Positions 1 to 10,385 of a stretch of DNA of 64,000 nt are shown piece after piece (positions within the stretch are counted from its first letter, which is position 1; each line of letters starts with the position of its first letter). Location of the stretch: positions 46,791,523 through 46,855,522 of the forward strand of contig OX381717.1 of the NCBI GenBank assembly GCA_947462335.1, in the 5' to 3' direction. The stretch is from Harmothoe impar. Its lineage: Eukaryota > Annelida > Polychaeta > Phyllodocida > Polynoidae. Both the position numbers and the translations under genes were made by a program. Under the pieces are notes generated by a model. It was not told the origin of the DNA. It was given only the letters and a program-made list of their open reading frames with translations, and made no database searches.

Positions 1-899
1 GAAAACAGGGACTTTTGTAATATGAAACCCATTCCCCCCCCCCAGAAAAAAAGGGCTACCAATTTTTGAGCACAGTTCATTTCAGTCCATTTCCAAGGGG
101 GAAGAGCTATTTTTGTGAGATGGGAAAGCCCCAAAGAGGGGATATTTCGTCAATATTGTAAAAAGTTATTGGAAATCTGTAACACCATTGCAGGAGGTCA
201 AAAGTTATTACCCTCCCCCCTTCTCTAGATGGCTCAAAAATTGTTTATGTGCACGCTTTTATGTGTAGTAACATGCTGGCCTTTTTGTTACCCAACTTCC
301 CCAGTTAAGGGCACATCCCATCAAGATTAGAGCATTCCCAATACAGGGATAGACACTTTACCAGCTGTGGGCCAGCCGTGCAAGTAGCCCAAAAAGCCTA
401 TGAACAAGCACTAGTGTGACTATTTATGGATAGTGATTGTTCCACCCACATACTTCTATTCTGATTAGGGGCCAACCTCACATTCAAATCCTTAGAACCT
501 GATGGCAAATCCTCAGGAGCCAACCCAGTCAGCATTGGTCCCTGAAGCCCATTTGTGTTTTACTTGGGCCAGCTGGGGTAGCCGATATCTGGGTTATGGT
601 CCTTTTTGTCCAGGGCTATAAGTGGGAGCCCAGTTGGACCGGCTTAGGAAAACCTTTTTTTCAAAAAAACATTGTAGATACTAATGGTGTGTGCTAAAGT
701 GGAATAAATCTGGGCTTGAGCTGGGCACTTTGAATCAGGGCTAGCCCATCTGCGCTCCCACCTATAGTCTAGGACAAAAAGCAATGTTGGCTTTGAAGCC
801 CTTGGTCCAAGATATCTATGCCTCAGGATCTGTAACTTAGGCATGGTATTTTGTTTGGAACTTACAGGGACTTGTGACTTCCACATGCTATTGGCCCCT

Positions 900-1640
900 A
901 CATGACCACCTAACTTCAGGAAAAGACCTCCTCCAGCATCCCTGACCTCTCCTTGAGCCTTCCTTATTCCTCATCTAGAGCATCCATCTCTACTCTTGTG
1001 CCACCAAAACTTTGCCTATCCCACCCCTCTTCAGGTGCCCCCACACTGGGACTCCGACCCTCCTCCTAGGGCTCCTACTCCTCTTCCTGTGGACCCAAGG
1101 CCTTCTCAGGGATTCCAATGCTCCTCCTGTACACCCATCCCTCCTCCCAGGGCTTGGACATATAGAGGGGAAGTCAATGGGAGTTAGGTGGAAAGGGTGA
1201 GGTAAAGGGAAGGGAGGCAAAGTGTTGGGAGGAGACAGGAGAATGGGAAAGGAGAGGAATAGAGCAGTGGGAGGGAAAGAGCAGCATGAGAACATTGGAC
1301 AGGTAAGCAATGAGATAAAAGGCAGGGGCTTGGGGAAGGGAAGAGGAAATGTAGTGGGAAAAAATGCCAAAGGGACGGCTGGAAACCGAAAAAGGTTGGG
1401 TGGAATCCCCGGAGGATGAGAGGGTGGGGCCCAGGTAGAGGGCCGGGAGCCCTGGGAGGAGTGTTCAGAGCCAAGGCAGGAGCGATTGAAAACCCAAAGA
1501 AGTGTCAGGAGCCCAAGGAAGAGGGCTGGGAGTCTTTGGAAGAGGAGTGGAGGCACAGGGAGAGGGGTTAAAACCCTTGAATAAGAAGAGGGGTGGGGTA
1601 AGGGAAGGATGGAGGATCTGGATGGAGGATTTAGATTGAG
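900..1640. repeat. Polypyrimidine tract followed by polypurine tract, inverted minisatellite
   Basis: From 900 to 1160 the plus strand is rich in C and T with loosely repeated units containing CTCCTCCCAGGGCT. From 1184 to 1640 it is rich in G and A, with complementary units such as GGGAGCCCTGGGAGG. Proline- and leucine-rich open frames of up to 188 codons on the minus strand are by-products of this base bias and are not called as genes. Confidence 0.7.
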
Positions 1641-2288
1641 GATGGGGAAGCTAGTGTTGCTGGAGGAGGTCTCCTTTGAAATGGAGATCGCTAAGACCCG
1701 ATATCAGGTCCCCAGGACTAGAGTTCAGATTATTTAAACTTCCTCAAGATAACATGCATAGATATCTATCTGGCTCCTGAGACTTGGAATTGAATCCTGA
1801 GGACCTGCCATTGGCTCCAGATGTTCTAGGGACTTGATTCAGAGGAGGGCTCCCAATCACCTTGACAGTCCCTGAGATTCATCCAGATCCAATGAAAAAA
1901 TTATTTCCCTTTGTGTACGGGGAACTTAGAAATATTATCAGACCAGAACACAAAAATGCATGAAACTGTACCATTTGGCTTCTAGAGTTTCAAAGTTTTC
2001 TTGGGGGGAATGCCCCCAATCCCCCTAATATTGTCTAAGCATGAAGTTTGCAAGGGCTTGGAGAAGATGGGCCAGACCTGCATGTGGCATTGTCACTTCA
2101 TGCACCATCTTCAGAGGAAATTATTTTTTCTATTTCACACCCCTGCTTGTGTAGTGCCTTAGACCTTTTGAGCTATATGCACAGTTGGCCGACAGCAAAA
2201 AAAACATAGTATTTAGTGGCATCATGATGGGACTTGCCCCTTAACTGGACAAGAACGTCACCTGTTTTCAGTGAAAATGACTGCATAA

Positions 2289-2524
2289 CTACTGTAAAAC
2301 CCCTGCTATAGCACGACCACACTTATAAGCCGAGCCCCCAATTTGAGAGAAAAAAAAGTCCTATAAGAAAAAAGGGTTTAAAAATAGTTTTCTCTTCAAT
2401 TTAATGTGATAAAACCCAACCTATAAGTGGAAGCCTAATTTGAGAAAAACAATTGGCTTATAGCAATAAAAAATGCCAAAATATAGATTAGTCTTATAGG
2501 TGGGGTTTTAAGGTATACATGAAA
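2289..2524. mobile_element. MITE with TAAAACCCC terminal repeats
   Basis: The left end reads TACTGTAAAACCCC and the right end, on the other strand, TACCTTAAAACCCC. Subterminal CTATAAG and CTTATAAG words recur several times in both orientations. Size (~235 bp), inverted ends and lack of coding capacity fit a MITE, probably with a TA target as in Tc1/mariner or Tigger-type elements. It lies inside the larger foldback structure. Confidence 0.55.
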
Positions 2525-2737
2525 GGGTGTGCAAACAATTATTGACTCATTGATGGAAGGTGGGTCGGGTAGCGGCTAACAGATTTCCCCATTTTTAGGC
2601 TTTCATTAAAACAAAGCCCTTCCTCATTGGAAACGGACTGAAATGAACTATGTTCAAAATTTACTGGTGGTCATTTTTTTTGGGGGGGAGAGGGGTTTAG
2701 TGGCAACCCGTTTATCTTTGCAATGGCCTATAGTGGA

Positions 2738-3140
2738 CTAGGCTTGCAAATCCCTTTCATTTGAGGTACAACATGACAAGAAGTGATGAATAATGTTTTT
2801 TGTTTTTTTTCTCAAACGGTTGCAGCCATTTTGAATTTTTGGCTTTGAGACTCTTGGAAGATGATGTTCCAGCTTGGCAGGTGTCTCAGACAGTCTGGCC
2901 TCTAAAATCCCTTCATTTTGATGTATTACATGACTAGGAATGTTGAATAACATAGGTTTCATAGGTTTTCTCAAAATTCAATGGCAGCCATTTTGTTTTT
3001 GTAGTTTTCACAAGGAAGGAGCCATTTTTGAGCTTGGCAAGTGTGATTTTCAGATTCAGCACACCCAAAATACCCCAAAAAGTGACCTTGCCTGGTTGTA
3101 CTTTAAAATGCCCCTTGGTGAGAGAATTTCTCATTTTGTC
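2738..3140. repeat. Tandem duplication of a ~150-bp unit
   Basis: 2745-2890 and 2895-3050 are diverged direct copies. Each has, in order, an AAATCCCTTCATTT word, a TACATGAC-type word, GAATAA, TTTCTCAAA, GCAGCCATTTTG and AGCTTGGCA. A partial third copy (words AATGCCCCTT and TCTCATTTTGTCA) runs to about 3140. The unit carries a YY1-like GCAGCCATTTTG word that recurs in other repeats in the window. Confidence 0.65.
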
Positions 3141-3389
3141 ACCAGTCTACCACCCCCACCAGTGAAGGTTGGAGAGAAGCAAGGCAATGTACTCTGGGCC
3201 TTTTCCTATGTGAACACCTCAGACTAGGACGTTCAACTCAAACATATTTCAGCCTGCCTAATTAGCCGTGTCCTTCAAGATGATTGTCTGATCCTATTTC
3301 ATAAGTGGTATCCATAAGTCAACCACCTCTTCAGCTATCACCCTACATAGGAGGTGCTGACAGAGCCATCTATCCACGACAAGGGGAAT

Positions 3390-3571
3390 CACCCTCCTCC
3401 CTCCCCCGCCCCGCACCCCGGCCCACACCGACATAGGCAACCGGAAACGGAAGTGAGCACTCGGCACGGAGCTGCGTCCTCTCCTCGCTACTTCCGGTAC
3501 ATGTATCTACTCCCTCTAGAGCAGGGAACGTGCCACTGTCACTTCCGGTCGAAGGCAGCGCCATCTAGTGG
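3390..3571. promoter_or_regulatory. Candidate CpG-containing promoter with ETS sites
   Basis: This GC-rich, CpG-containing block holds four ETS-type cores: ACCGGAA at 3440-3446, CGGAAGTG at 3448-3455, and two perfect ACTTCCGG sites at 3490-3497 and 3541-3548. Clustered ETS/GABPA sites are typical of CpG-island promoters in animals. A perfect match to a CTCF-type consensus ends the block. No TATA box or clear first exon is visible, and either strand is possible. A family A transposon begins only 12 bp downstream. Confidence 0.35.
3558..3571 (-). promoter_or_regulatory. CTCF-type motif (14 of 14)
   Basis: On the minus strand the sequence CCACTAGATGGCGC matches all 14 positions of the core consensus CCASYAGRKGGCRS. 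One of two perfect matches in the window. Binding is inferred only. Confidence 0.45.
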
Positions 3572-3583
3572 GATGAGAGTCAA

Positions 3584-3828
3584 CCCGTTAAGGGCCGCAT
3601 AGTATGTTTATGTATACTTAGCCCTTTGTCGTCATGATGCATGAATGCAGCCCGGCAAGTAACTCAATAGTGCTGCATTCAAGTATCACACCAATCATTT
3701 GGGAGCGCATCAGCCATATTGAGTCAATGCATTAATGTAGCCCTGCCGAGTTACTCGTCAGGGCCGCATTTACGCATCATGCCGACCAAGGGCAAACTGC
3801 ACACTAAGCGTTCCTGAGTGCGTCAAGG
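3584..3828 (+). mobile_element. Family A MITE (piggyBac-type), copy 1
   Basis: The left end is CCGTTAAGGGCCGCATAGT, followed by two internal palindromes: CATGATGCATGAATGCAGC with partner GCTGCATTCAAGTAT, and GCCCTGCCGAGT with partner ACTCGTCAGGGC. The right end is degraded. Family consensus: termini CCCTTTAAGGGCCGCAT and ATGCGGCCCTTAAAGGG, TTAA target, about 250 bp, no open frame. CCC ends and TTAA targets are hallmarks of piggyBac-superfamily elements. Confidence 0.75.
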
Positions 3829-3987
3829 TTGTAAGAAGAAATGCATTCAGAGTCTGGACCAAGAATCTGCTTTAAGAGTGGTGCCTATGCTTGGTGGACA
3901 ATTTCCCACCGAGAGGCATTCAAATCATTCTTCAGCAGTGTGTTAGGGGGAGAGGGTTGGAGAGGTAGGTGAGAAAGTAGTATATGC

Positions 3988-4193
3988 GGGGGACCAAAGG
4001 CTGGGTTTTAAGAGTTATGTGAGGGACAGAAGGCTGGGTTTTAAGAGTTATGTGAGGGACAGAAGGCTAGGGTTTAAGAGTTATGTGAGGGACAGAAGGC
4101 TGGATTTTAAGAGTTATGTGAGTGACAGAAGGCTGGGTTTTAAGAGTTATGTGAGGGACAGAAGGCTGGGTTTATATAGTTATATGAGAGATT
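3988..4193 (+). repeat. 33-bp minisatellite, about 6 copies
   Basis: The unit GGGACAGAAGGCTGGGTTTT plus AAGAGTTATGTGA (33 bp) is repeated about six times with few substitutions; the last unit is decayed (TATATAGTTATATGAGAG). Because 33 is a multiple of three, the array stays open in one frame, which is an artefact and not a gene. Confidence 0.92.
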
Positions 4194-4235
4194 ATGCTGA
4201 TCTTAAAAGAGTAGACCACAGTATTTCTTTCAACT

Positions 4236-4864
4236 GATAGTTTGTCCGAAGTCCGTCCCTCTATCCGTCTCTCCCTACACCCCCATCCCTCTATTTCTTC
4301 ACCCCTCTGTCCCTCCCTACCTGACTACTCTCCTTCCTCAGCTTTTTTCTATCTAATCCTACTTAACCTCTCTCTCTTGGCAGTTCTAAAGATACCACCT
4401 AAAAAAACACACTTCCCCACACCATCCACCCCCCATCCCATGATCTGATAGCGTGCCACTTCAGGCAGGTCGCTAAGTTTGAATCCATTGATTCTTGGAG
4501 GTGATAAGAAGAGCGTGTCACATTCAGGGAAAAAGCTCCTGGAGTCTGTTTCATAAAAAAAAACACTATTAGCACCTTTTTGTAACAGATCAGATAAAGC
4601 CACATTATATTGAACATGTGAAAGACTAGTATATGAGTGTGGCCTATGGTAGCATTATCTATAATTCATATCTGTTGTATTCAATTATGTTCTCCAATTG
4701 ACTTTTCTTGGCTACGTTGTTCCATTGTTGAGAGAATTGCATTGAAATCACTGTTAATCTAAATGTATAATTATCATGGATAACACAATTTAACAATTCA
4801 ATTCTTGTATTTAATCCAAATAGAGTTATAAAATGTGATCTGTATTTGTACAAATAACTAACCT
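4236..4864. other. Pyrimidine-rich tract, then AT-rich unique sequence
   Basis: From 4236 to 4440 the plus strand is a C/T-rich low-complexity tract. From 4441 to 4864 it is AT-rich and unremarkable. I see no gene, repeat copy or motif cluster in it. Confidence 0.6.
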
Positions 4865-4924
4865 AATTTTCTGATTTTTCCAGGTGAGTTGAGTTGTCCT
4901 TCCTCCTGGTATGGTGTGGTGAGT
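4865..4924 (+). other. Candidate recursive splice site 1 with RS-exon
   Basis: A pyrimidine-rich tract (TTTTCTGATTTTTCCAG, ending at 4883) forms a strong 3' splice site that abuts GTGAGT at 4884-4889 directly. A second 5' splice site, GTGAGT, begins at 4919, which would define a 35-nt RS-exon at 4884-4918. Only its third frame is open (residues ELSCPSSWYGV). Such fused 3'/5' sites mark recursive splicing in very long introns. The alternative is a short ordinary exon. See also 31670 and 57682. Confidence 0.4.
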
Positions 4925-5169
4925 ACAGCTGAAAACCTTTTTTTTCAAAGTTGTTCATTTTTCCAAGTTAGTTTTAAGTTCATGTCCAGACTCAGTCTTA
5001 CATCGATAGTAGGTCGAGTCACAGAAAGAATCCTCCCATATATTCAAAAGAATATCTTACCCATGCAGAGATTTGCTTAGCAATAACACTGCTAAGATGT
5101 TGCTGAAATATTATCAGGTTTGAGACGTCAAAATGAAACTAAACGTAACTTTCATTTGGCTTGGCCACA

Positions 5170-5545
5170 GTGTAATGATTATCTCTACCCTACGAGTAAC
5201 TGAGGGTATGTCAAAATAACCACGGCAAACTGGCTGGTGGCCTCTATAACAACAATACCATTGTTGTTATTACATAACTCAGTTACGAGGAGGGTATCTG
5301 ACTTAACCCTCGGTTATATGAAATTAAACCACGGTGGTGGGGCAGAACAATAGAGTTCACACCTTGGTTATACAGCATACCCTGGTTTAAAACAGATAGA
5401 CAATGGTTATGAAAAGGTATGTAGATTAACCACACCTTGCTGGTAGGGCGACTTGGGCTTTGCCCTCGTCTGGCCCCCACCAGCAATCTGTGGTTAATTC
5501 TCCCTATTATTAGCCCTCCACCGTGGGTTAAGTAATATGTCTATA
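5170..5545. repeat. Nested inverted-repeat cluster
   Basis: The core is a perfect hairpin, arms ATAACAACAAT and ATTGTTGTTAT around ACC (5246-5270). Outside it GAGTAACTGAG (5196 region) pairs with CTCAGTTAC (5278 region), and AGGGTA words flank both. A wider pair, AACCACGGCAAACTGG-type near 5216 and CCAGCAATCTGTGGTT near 5479, encloses repeated ACCNNGGTTA words. It probably represents one or two decayed MITEs. The core hairpin also resembles a head-to-head SOX site pair. Confidence 0.5.
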
Positions 5546-6750
5546 CTAAATTCCACACTAAATCTCCTGATTGACCGAATTCTCAGAAGAGTGAGAATAC
5601 AGTTGAATTGACACTTCCCCAAGGTTGTGCTGTTGAGGGACTCACGTAGGAGGATGGTAGTGAGTTAAGTAAGAGCTCCCAGTCTGCACAGACCACCTTG
5701 TGGGACCCTCAGGGAAGTGGGACAGGGGACACTGAGGAGGGGACCTGGAGGAGTCGTTGATCTGTCAATGTTACTATTCTCAGTTGTGTGAGTCCGGGTG
5801 GGCTCTTATCAGGCGCTCGCACTGTGCGCTCTTATACCCGACACACACCGGCCGACATGATATGGGGTGACTGATCATCGGAGCACAACCCGAGGGTATA
5901 TTTGTCGTGAAATCTTAAATATTATATGGGTCAAATGTTCAATAATGGCCTTCTAGGGGAAGACAGTGAAATTTGTTGAATGTAACTTGAAAACAAATTA
6001 TTCTTTTTGGTCTAGATTTGGGGTTTATCGAAAGCTAGCATCAAGGTTCCATGATTCAGCCTCGGAATGCATGATTGCTAGTATGACATGACACACTTGA
6101 ACATATCATTTTAACATGATATAACATTCCTACTGGCATGCCTCGTGAGCAATGCATACGCGCTCAAATCACATTAGGCAGCATGTGGGGTGATATACAT
6201 TGACCATTGATATGAATTAAATGAATTGACATGGTATGTGCAAATCTAATTTGACAAAGAGACGCACCACATTATTGCTATACTAAATTGACCACTACCA
6301 TGTGAATCATAACAAACAGGCATATTTGGAAGATTGGTATATCATACAATGTATTGTCTTTAATATATAGGACTGTGTCGGTAACACAATGTCATGTTAT
6401 CCAGAAACCAGACAATGAACATGTCAAAAACAGAAAATCCTTCTAAAACCTCACAAATTCATTGAAAATAGCAAACTGTTGTTACTGGCAGTGGGTTGGG
6501 TTGTGAAGTGTCAGAGCAGTGTCAGCCGGTTTGTTCGGGGCTTAAGCGAGCGGCTCGGGGGAGACTGCTCAGGCTCACCAAAGGCATGAGCTACTCCCAA
6601 AACATGACTCCGGCTTTGACCAACTTCCCGACTGATTCCTGTAGCACTGCACCCACTGCAGTGTTATTATTTTTCATCTTATTTTACCATTTCCTGCCCA
6701 TTTTTTGCCACTACCAGAGCAATATGTCCTGTTTCTCTGATCTTTGATAA
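5546..6750. other. Unique sequence, no gene seen
   Basis: Mixed-composition DNA. Around 5788-5850 a short GC-rich stretch repeats the word GCTCTTAT within a partly inverted arrangement. Around 6500-6560 there is a small CpG-containing patch. Nothing else supports a call. Confidence 0.6.
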
Positions 6751-7026
6751 CCCTGTGAGAGCCGCTTAGATTCTATAGTGTAGCGCTGGACCATGGTCTT
6801 TTGGCGACATGATGCCTGAATGTAGCAGCGGCAAGTAATTCATCACTGCTTCATTCATGTTTCATTCGTCTACTAATACTTCCATGCCTACAGGGTTGAT
6901 ACACGCTCAAAGTATTGATCAGCATCATGATACACCCACCTAATGTGGTGCCGGTGAGTTGCTCACCAGCACTGCATTTGTGTATCAAATGATGCTTTAA
7001 AGCAGCCTGTCACCATTAACGTGTTA
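6751..7026 (+). mobile_element. Family A MITE, copy 2 (decayed)
   Basis: It begins CCCTGTGAGAGCCGC and keeps both palindromic modules in altered form (CATGATGCCTGAATG with TTCATTCATG, and TGCCGGTGAGTTGCTCACC with GCACTGCATTTG). The right end is eroded near 7020. More diverged than most copies. Confidence 0.6.
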
Positions 7027-7379
7027 TGGCAACACTGACAGATAACTCACTTCATCCCTGCATCATGGCAACATTCAATGAACAAAGGGTTGGTCAATAG
7101 TTACAATATGGGTCGATGTTTGATTCAAATAACCATAGTTATTCAAAGCAGATGTACTGCATAACCGATAGTATAACCATGAAAACCATGGATTTTACAT
7201 CTATTCAGAAATAAATCAGATCAAGTCACACAATGCGTTCAGTTAGTACAGATCTGTATAAGTATACACCATTAATCGATGAGTTGGCCAACATGAATTG
7301 ATATGAACAACCCATATAGGAGCAAAGATCCAATTAAATAGCAAACTACCAGTCATGGTGTTTGCCACTGTCCTATTAT

Positions 7380-7680
7380 TGTCCCACATCGTTGGAACCC
7401 GGAAACCCCTTCCGCTGTGGATACGTCTATGACGGAACCCTTTGATTAGTCTGCGACTCATTAATTGATTATCAATTACGTATCGCATATCGCATTAGAT
7501 TCACGCACATAGACTTTGTATAAGAAGCCTCCGGCGTTACATGTTGATGAAGAGTTTCATTACATAGTTGCTTTCTAGTTCACTCCAGAGACTTGCGGTT
7601 CAAAAAAGAAAATGAATTCCTTTCCCCGCACGCAACTGAACCGCAGGGAATTGTCAGCGCTGGGCCCAACTGGTATTAAT
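7380..7680. promoter_or_regulatory. Enhancer-like unique block with homeodomain-type palindrome
   Basis: This non-repetitive block keeps many CpGs for this window. A perfect palindrome TAATTGAT-T-ATCAATTA lies at 7462-7478 and contains TAATTGATTA, a paired homeodomain half-site arrangement. TGCGGTTCA at 7594-7602 is matched by its complement at 7637-7645. It looks like a conserved non-coding element, but conservation cannot be seen here. Confidence 0.3.
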
Positions 7681-7769
7681 TATTGAGAGATGGCATGGTG
7701 GAATAAGATGTAAACAATGTAATGTTCACATGATTCAGCCAGTCACCACTAGAGGAAGCACTGTCTAAT

Positions 7770-7975
7770 CAGCGTTGGGTCACGCCCGGAATGAGATGAT
7801 CGCGAAGTCACGCTCCGAGCGAGATTTGGCGAGACATTGGTTTTGTCAGTGGCACTCCCCAAGCACAGACTTTATTGACATGGAGGCATTAAGGAAGGAA
7901 GTGAAAGTGGACAGAGAGAGAAGGGAGAGTGACGGAAGGGGAGGGAAACGGAGAGGGGTTGTGACCACAAGGCTA
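7770..7975. other. CpG-containing patch then polypurine tract
   Basis: 7775-7850 holds several CpGs (GTCACGCCCGG, GATCGCGAAG, CTCCGAGCGAG). From 7885 to 7970 the plus strand becomes purine-rich. The open frames across it are low complexity. Confidence 0.4.
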
Positions 7976-8120
7976 TGGAAAAGCGGCATGGGAGCCTGAG
8001 AAATGATCCCCAGCAATTTAGTGTGAGCTTGTGTTGAGCAGTCGAGAACCTGCACAGAGAGTAATGTGACAGTCTGTGTGCAACGGTTATTTTAGTGCTA
8101 CATGTATATAGAACAAGGCT

Positions 8121-8372
8121 CACTGCCTCAGTGTTTGCATTTAAGCAACTTTTAGATCCCTAAGGAACATTCAAAGCATCATAAATGCCAGTAACTGTCA
8201 CTTAGAGTAGCTTAAAGTATAATCTTAAATTTCAGTAAACGTCACTTAAAGCCGCTTAAATCCCGTTAGGACCTTGCCGTGATATTTACATGGCATTTAC
8301 TGAACCTAAAGCTGCTTCAAGAGTGACTTTAAGAATGGAAAGGTTTGCTAAAATGCCAACTTTCATGCAGTG
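8121..8372 (+). mobile_element. Family B MITE, copy 1
   Basis: The left end CACTGCCTCAGTGTTTGCAT is an imperfect inverted match to the right end, whose complement reads CACTGCATGAAAGTTGGCAT. Internally ACTTAAAGCCGCTTAAA and its partner AAGCTGCTTCAAGAG are also inverted. Two more copies, at 27857 and 41551, define the family. No coding capacity. Confidence 0.7.
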
Positions 8373-8865
8373 CGCTCATTCATCTACAAACATTACCAAA
8401 CAAAATCCTGATAACCACCCCTTAACAGAGCTGAGACTTCAATTAAACCAAATGATCCTACAACACTTCTACATCGAAATAAAAGGCTTCTATGACCAAA
8501 CTGTTATAAAGATTCCATTTGAACAGGAACTCTGACAGTGTCTGGTCATGTGAACATCGTCAGCTCTTAGTATAAAACTGATCTGAACAGAATGAAGTGC
8601 AAGAATGGTGGTGGGGGGGGGGGGGGATGGCTACTGAAAGCAAGCACTTACAGTCTCAAATGGCTGCACAGCGGGATTATCAGTAAAACATCTGCTTGGA
8701 AAGTGTTTACAGTGTCAGCAAAACACCAGCTTGAAGAGTGTTTACATTGGAGATGATTTTGCAGGAAAACCGTGCATGGATCATTTATTGATGACGTTGT
8801 CGAAAGGGAACCTTCGTAAAACACACCTCCCATTCAACAGTTGAGGAGTTCGCTCCCCATTTGGA
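8373..8865. other. Unique sequence with G14 run
   Basis: A run of 14 G lies at 8613-8626. A short direct duplication with the words GAAAGTGTTTACAGTG and GAAGAGTGTTTACATTG lies around 8695-8750. No gene is seen. Confidence 0.6.
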
Positions 8866-8869
8866 CTTC

Positions 8870-9280
8870 TTAACCGTGTTTGAATTTTATGATTTCAATG
8901 AGGCTTTAAAATGCGTTTAATTTTAATCACATTGCATTGTACTCGAAAAGGTTAATGCATTATTACCATGTAATCAAGAGCAATAAAACCCTGTTTGAAC
9001 AGGACTTCTCCCTGAGTATTCCTCCAGCAGAGGCATTGGAGCCATTTAACGTATAATTCACCTGGTAAACATTGCACAGCCATTATGACCAGAATGCGTC
9101 ATAGAAATATTCCAATCAACGCTCCATTGGACGGGGCAAACAAATTAAACCCCTAATGATGACGTCACAGACATGGAAAGGACGCTCAACGACGCGTTGT
9201 CAGGTAAATTACGTCATCAGTTGAGCCGGCACGTCATCTGCAGCTCTCAGTGGTGCTGTAACCATGGTTACGGCTTGAGA
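8870..9280. promoter_or_regulatory. Regulatory module with four CRE/ATF-type sites and 14-bp palindrome
   Basis: Unique sequence holding TGCGTCAT (9095-9102), the full CRE TGACGTCA (9160-9167), TACGTCAT (9210-9217) and CACGTCAT (9230-9237), an inverted CCAAT box (ATTGG near 9126), and the perfect palindrome GTAACCATGGTTAC (9258-9271), which resembles an RFX X-box. The upstream part (8880-9000) has homeodomain-type words (TAATCA, GTAATC). This could be a CREB-responsive promoter or enhancer. No TATA box or splice donor places a transcript with confidence. Confidence 0.4.
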
Positions 9281-9395
9281 GCCGTGTCACAGGGAATGTT
9301 CGCCCCTTAGTAGTTGATTGCCCTCCCAGTTGTCTAGGACGACGACAAGGGCTGGGCACTTCTGACTCTGAGTAGGGTCTAGAGACTAACAGGGT

Positions 9396-9600
9396 GTTGG
9401 ATGAGGCAGAACAGCGTTGGTGTAGTGGGGTAGAGGGGAGGGTACGGGAGAGTGAGGATGAGAGGGGAGGGAGGGTGAGGATGAGAGGGAGGGGGATGGT
9501 GAGAAAGAGAAATAGAGGCAACTTAACATGGAGTAAACAGAGCAGAAAGAGAGAGCATAAGACAGAAGGGAAGGGGGGCGTGCTATAGAAAGGATACAAG
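9396..9600 (+). repeat. Purine-rich low-complexity tract
   Basis: GA-rich sequence with GAGAGGGAGGGNGAGGATGA-type units. Both strands are open over long stretches because of the bias, so none of the frames is called. Confidence 0.75.
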
Positions 9601-9719
9601 GGGAAAAGCAATGCATGAAACTTAGGATTTAAGAAACAAACAGTGTGCTTGAAGTAACACATTCCTTACTTGAATGCACCAAGATGGAGACATTCATATA
9701 GGCATTCACGCTGTGAAGG

Positions 9720-9870
9720 TCGCACTAATAGCCCATAATTTTGAATGCATGCAGGCTCATGTGTTTCTGACAAAAAAAAACGGTAGGCATATATCTGGGT
9801 TGAATGAAAATCCTTTTTGAAATTTAGGGCCCACATAATTCTGAATACAGGCCCTTGTGTTCCACGGCTG
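9720..9870 (+). repeat. Diverged direct duplication
   Basis: AGCCCATAATTTTGAATGCA (9728 region), followed by AGGCTCATGTGTTT, is echoed by GGCCCACATAATTCTGAATA (9828 region), followed by AGGCCCTTGTGTTCC. The spacing is about 100 bp. The two halves are clearly related and strongly diverged. Confidence 0.45.
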
Positions 9871-10037
9871 TTTAAACTCTTAGAATGTAATATCGGGAGA
9901 GAGCTCACGGGTGACAGTAGCCTGGTATCGGCTGTCGAATATGACAGCCTGTAAATATGTGCTCAGTCGATGGCATGGATTGGTCAATTCAACATTTGAA
10001 TTAAGAAATTTTCTGAATACCCATAAAGCTGACAGTT

Positions 10038-10178
10038 CCAGGCGATCACTCATACCTTGACTAAAATGAGCAGCAAGCCGGTTGCCGGAGTTCTACTTTC
10101 CAATGCGGTACCAGCGAAACGCCATTTTAGCTGGAAATCCTGTCCAAATAGCGGACAATATGGCAGCTATTGACAGCC
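10038..10178 (+). repeat. Family F interspersed repeat, copy 1
   Basis: It shares an ordered set of words with 25598-25745: GCGATCACTCA, GACTAAAATGAGCAGCAAGC, CCGGTTGCCGGAGTT, GGTACCAGCGAA, ATGGCAGC. Identity is roughly two thirds by eye. No termini or coding region are recognised. Confidence 0.6.
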
Positions 10179-10371
10179 CCCCCCCCTTTGGGACGGCACA
10201 GTATAGGGTGACACCAAAGGTAGAGGTTATCCACCGTGCATAGAAGAGGCAGTGAAGGGGAGGGGCAGGATTGAAGTGGGCAATGTAAGAGCTTTCAACA
10301 GCCAGTCGCCTGTTCTCGCCAAATATCGCGATTCAACGGGTAGCAGTCACGTGCTCAAAACAAACAGTGGC

Positions 10372-10385
10372 CTGCCCCCTTGTGG
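10372..10385 (-). promoter_or_regulatory. CTCF-like motif (13 of 14)
   Basis: The minus strand reads CCACAAGGGGGCAG, one mismatch (position 5) from CCASYAGRKGGCRS. Confidence 0.35.

Larger units (their letters stand above)
24..2703. repeat. Long foldback (inverted repeat) structure, about 2.7 kb
   Basis: The segment at about 24-105 reappears inverted at about 2612-2703. Both arms hold the same order of features: a homopolymer run, an A-rich stretch and the shared words TGAACT, TTTCAGTCC and GGAAA on the left against their complements on the right. Weaker similarity continues inward to about 160 and 2560. The middle is polypyrimidine then polypurine (see next entry), so the whole is roughly symmetrical about 1350. 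It could be an old foldback or long-TIR DNA transposon, or a local inverted duplication. No transposase frame is visible. The left arm touches the window edge, so the true boundary is unknown. Confidence 0.55.

Noticed and set aside
1295..1310. Ratchet-like GGACAG-GTAAGC
   Set aside because: It has no pyrimidine tract and lies in a purine-rich repeat.
990..1556. 188-codon proline-rich minus-strand frame
   Set aside because: It is the translation of a purine-rich tract; several overlapping frames are open for the same reason and no domain or splice signal is present.
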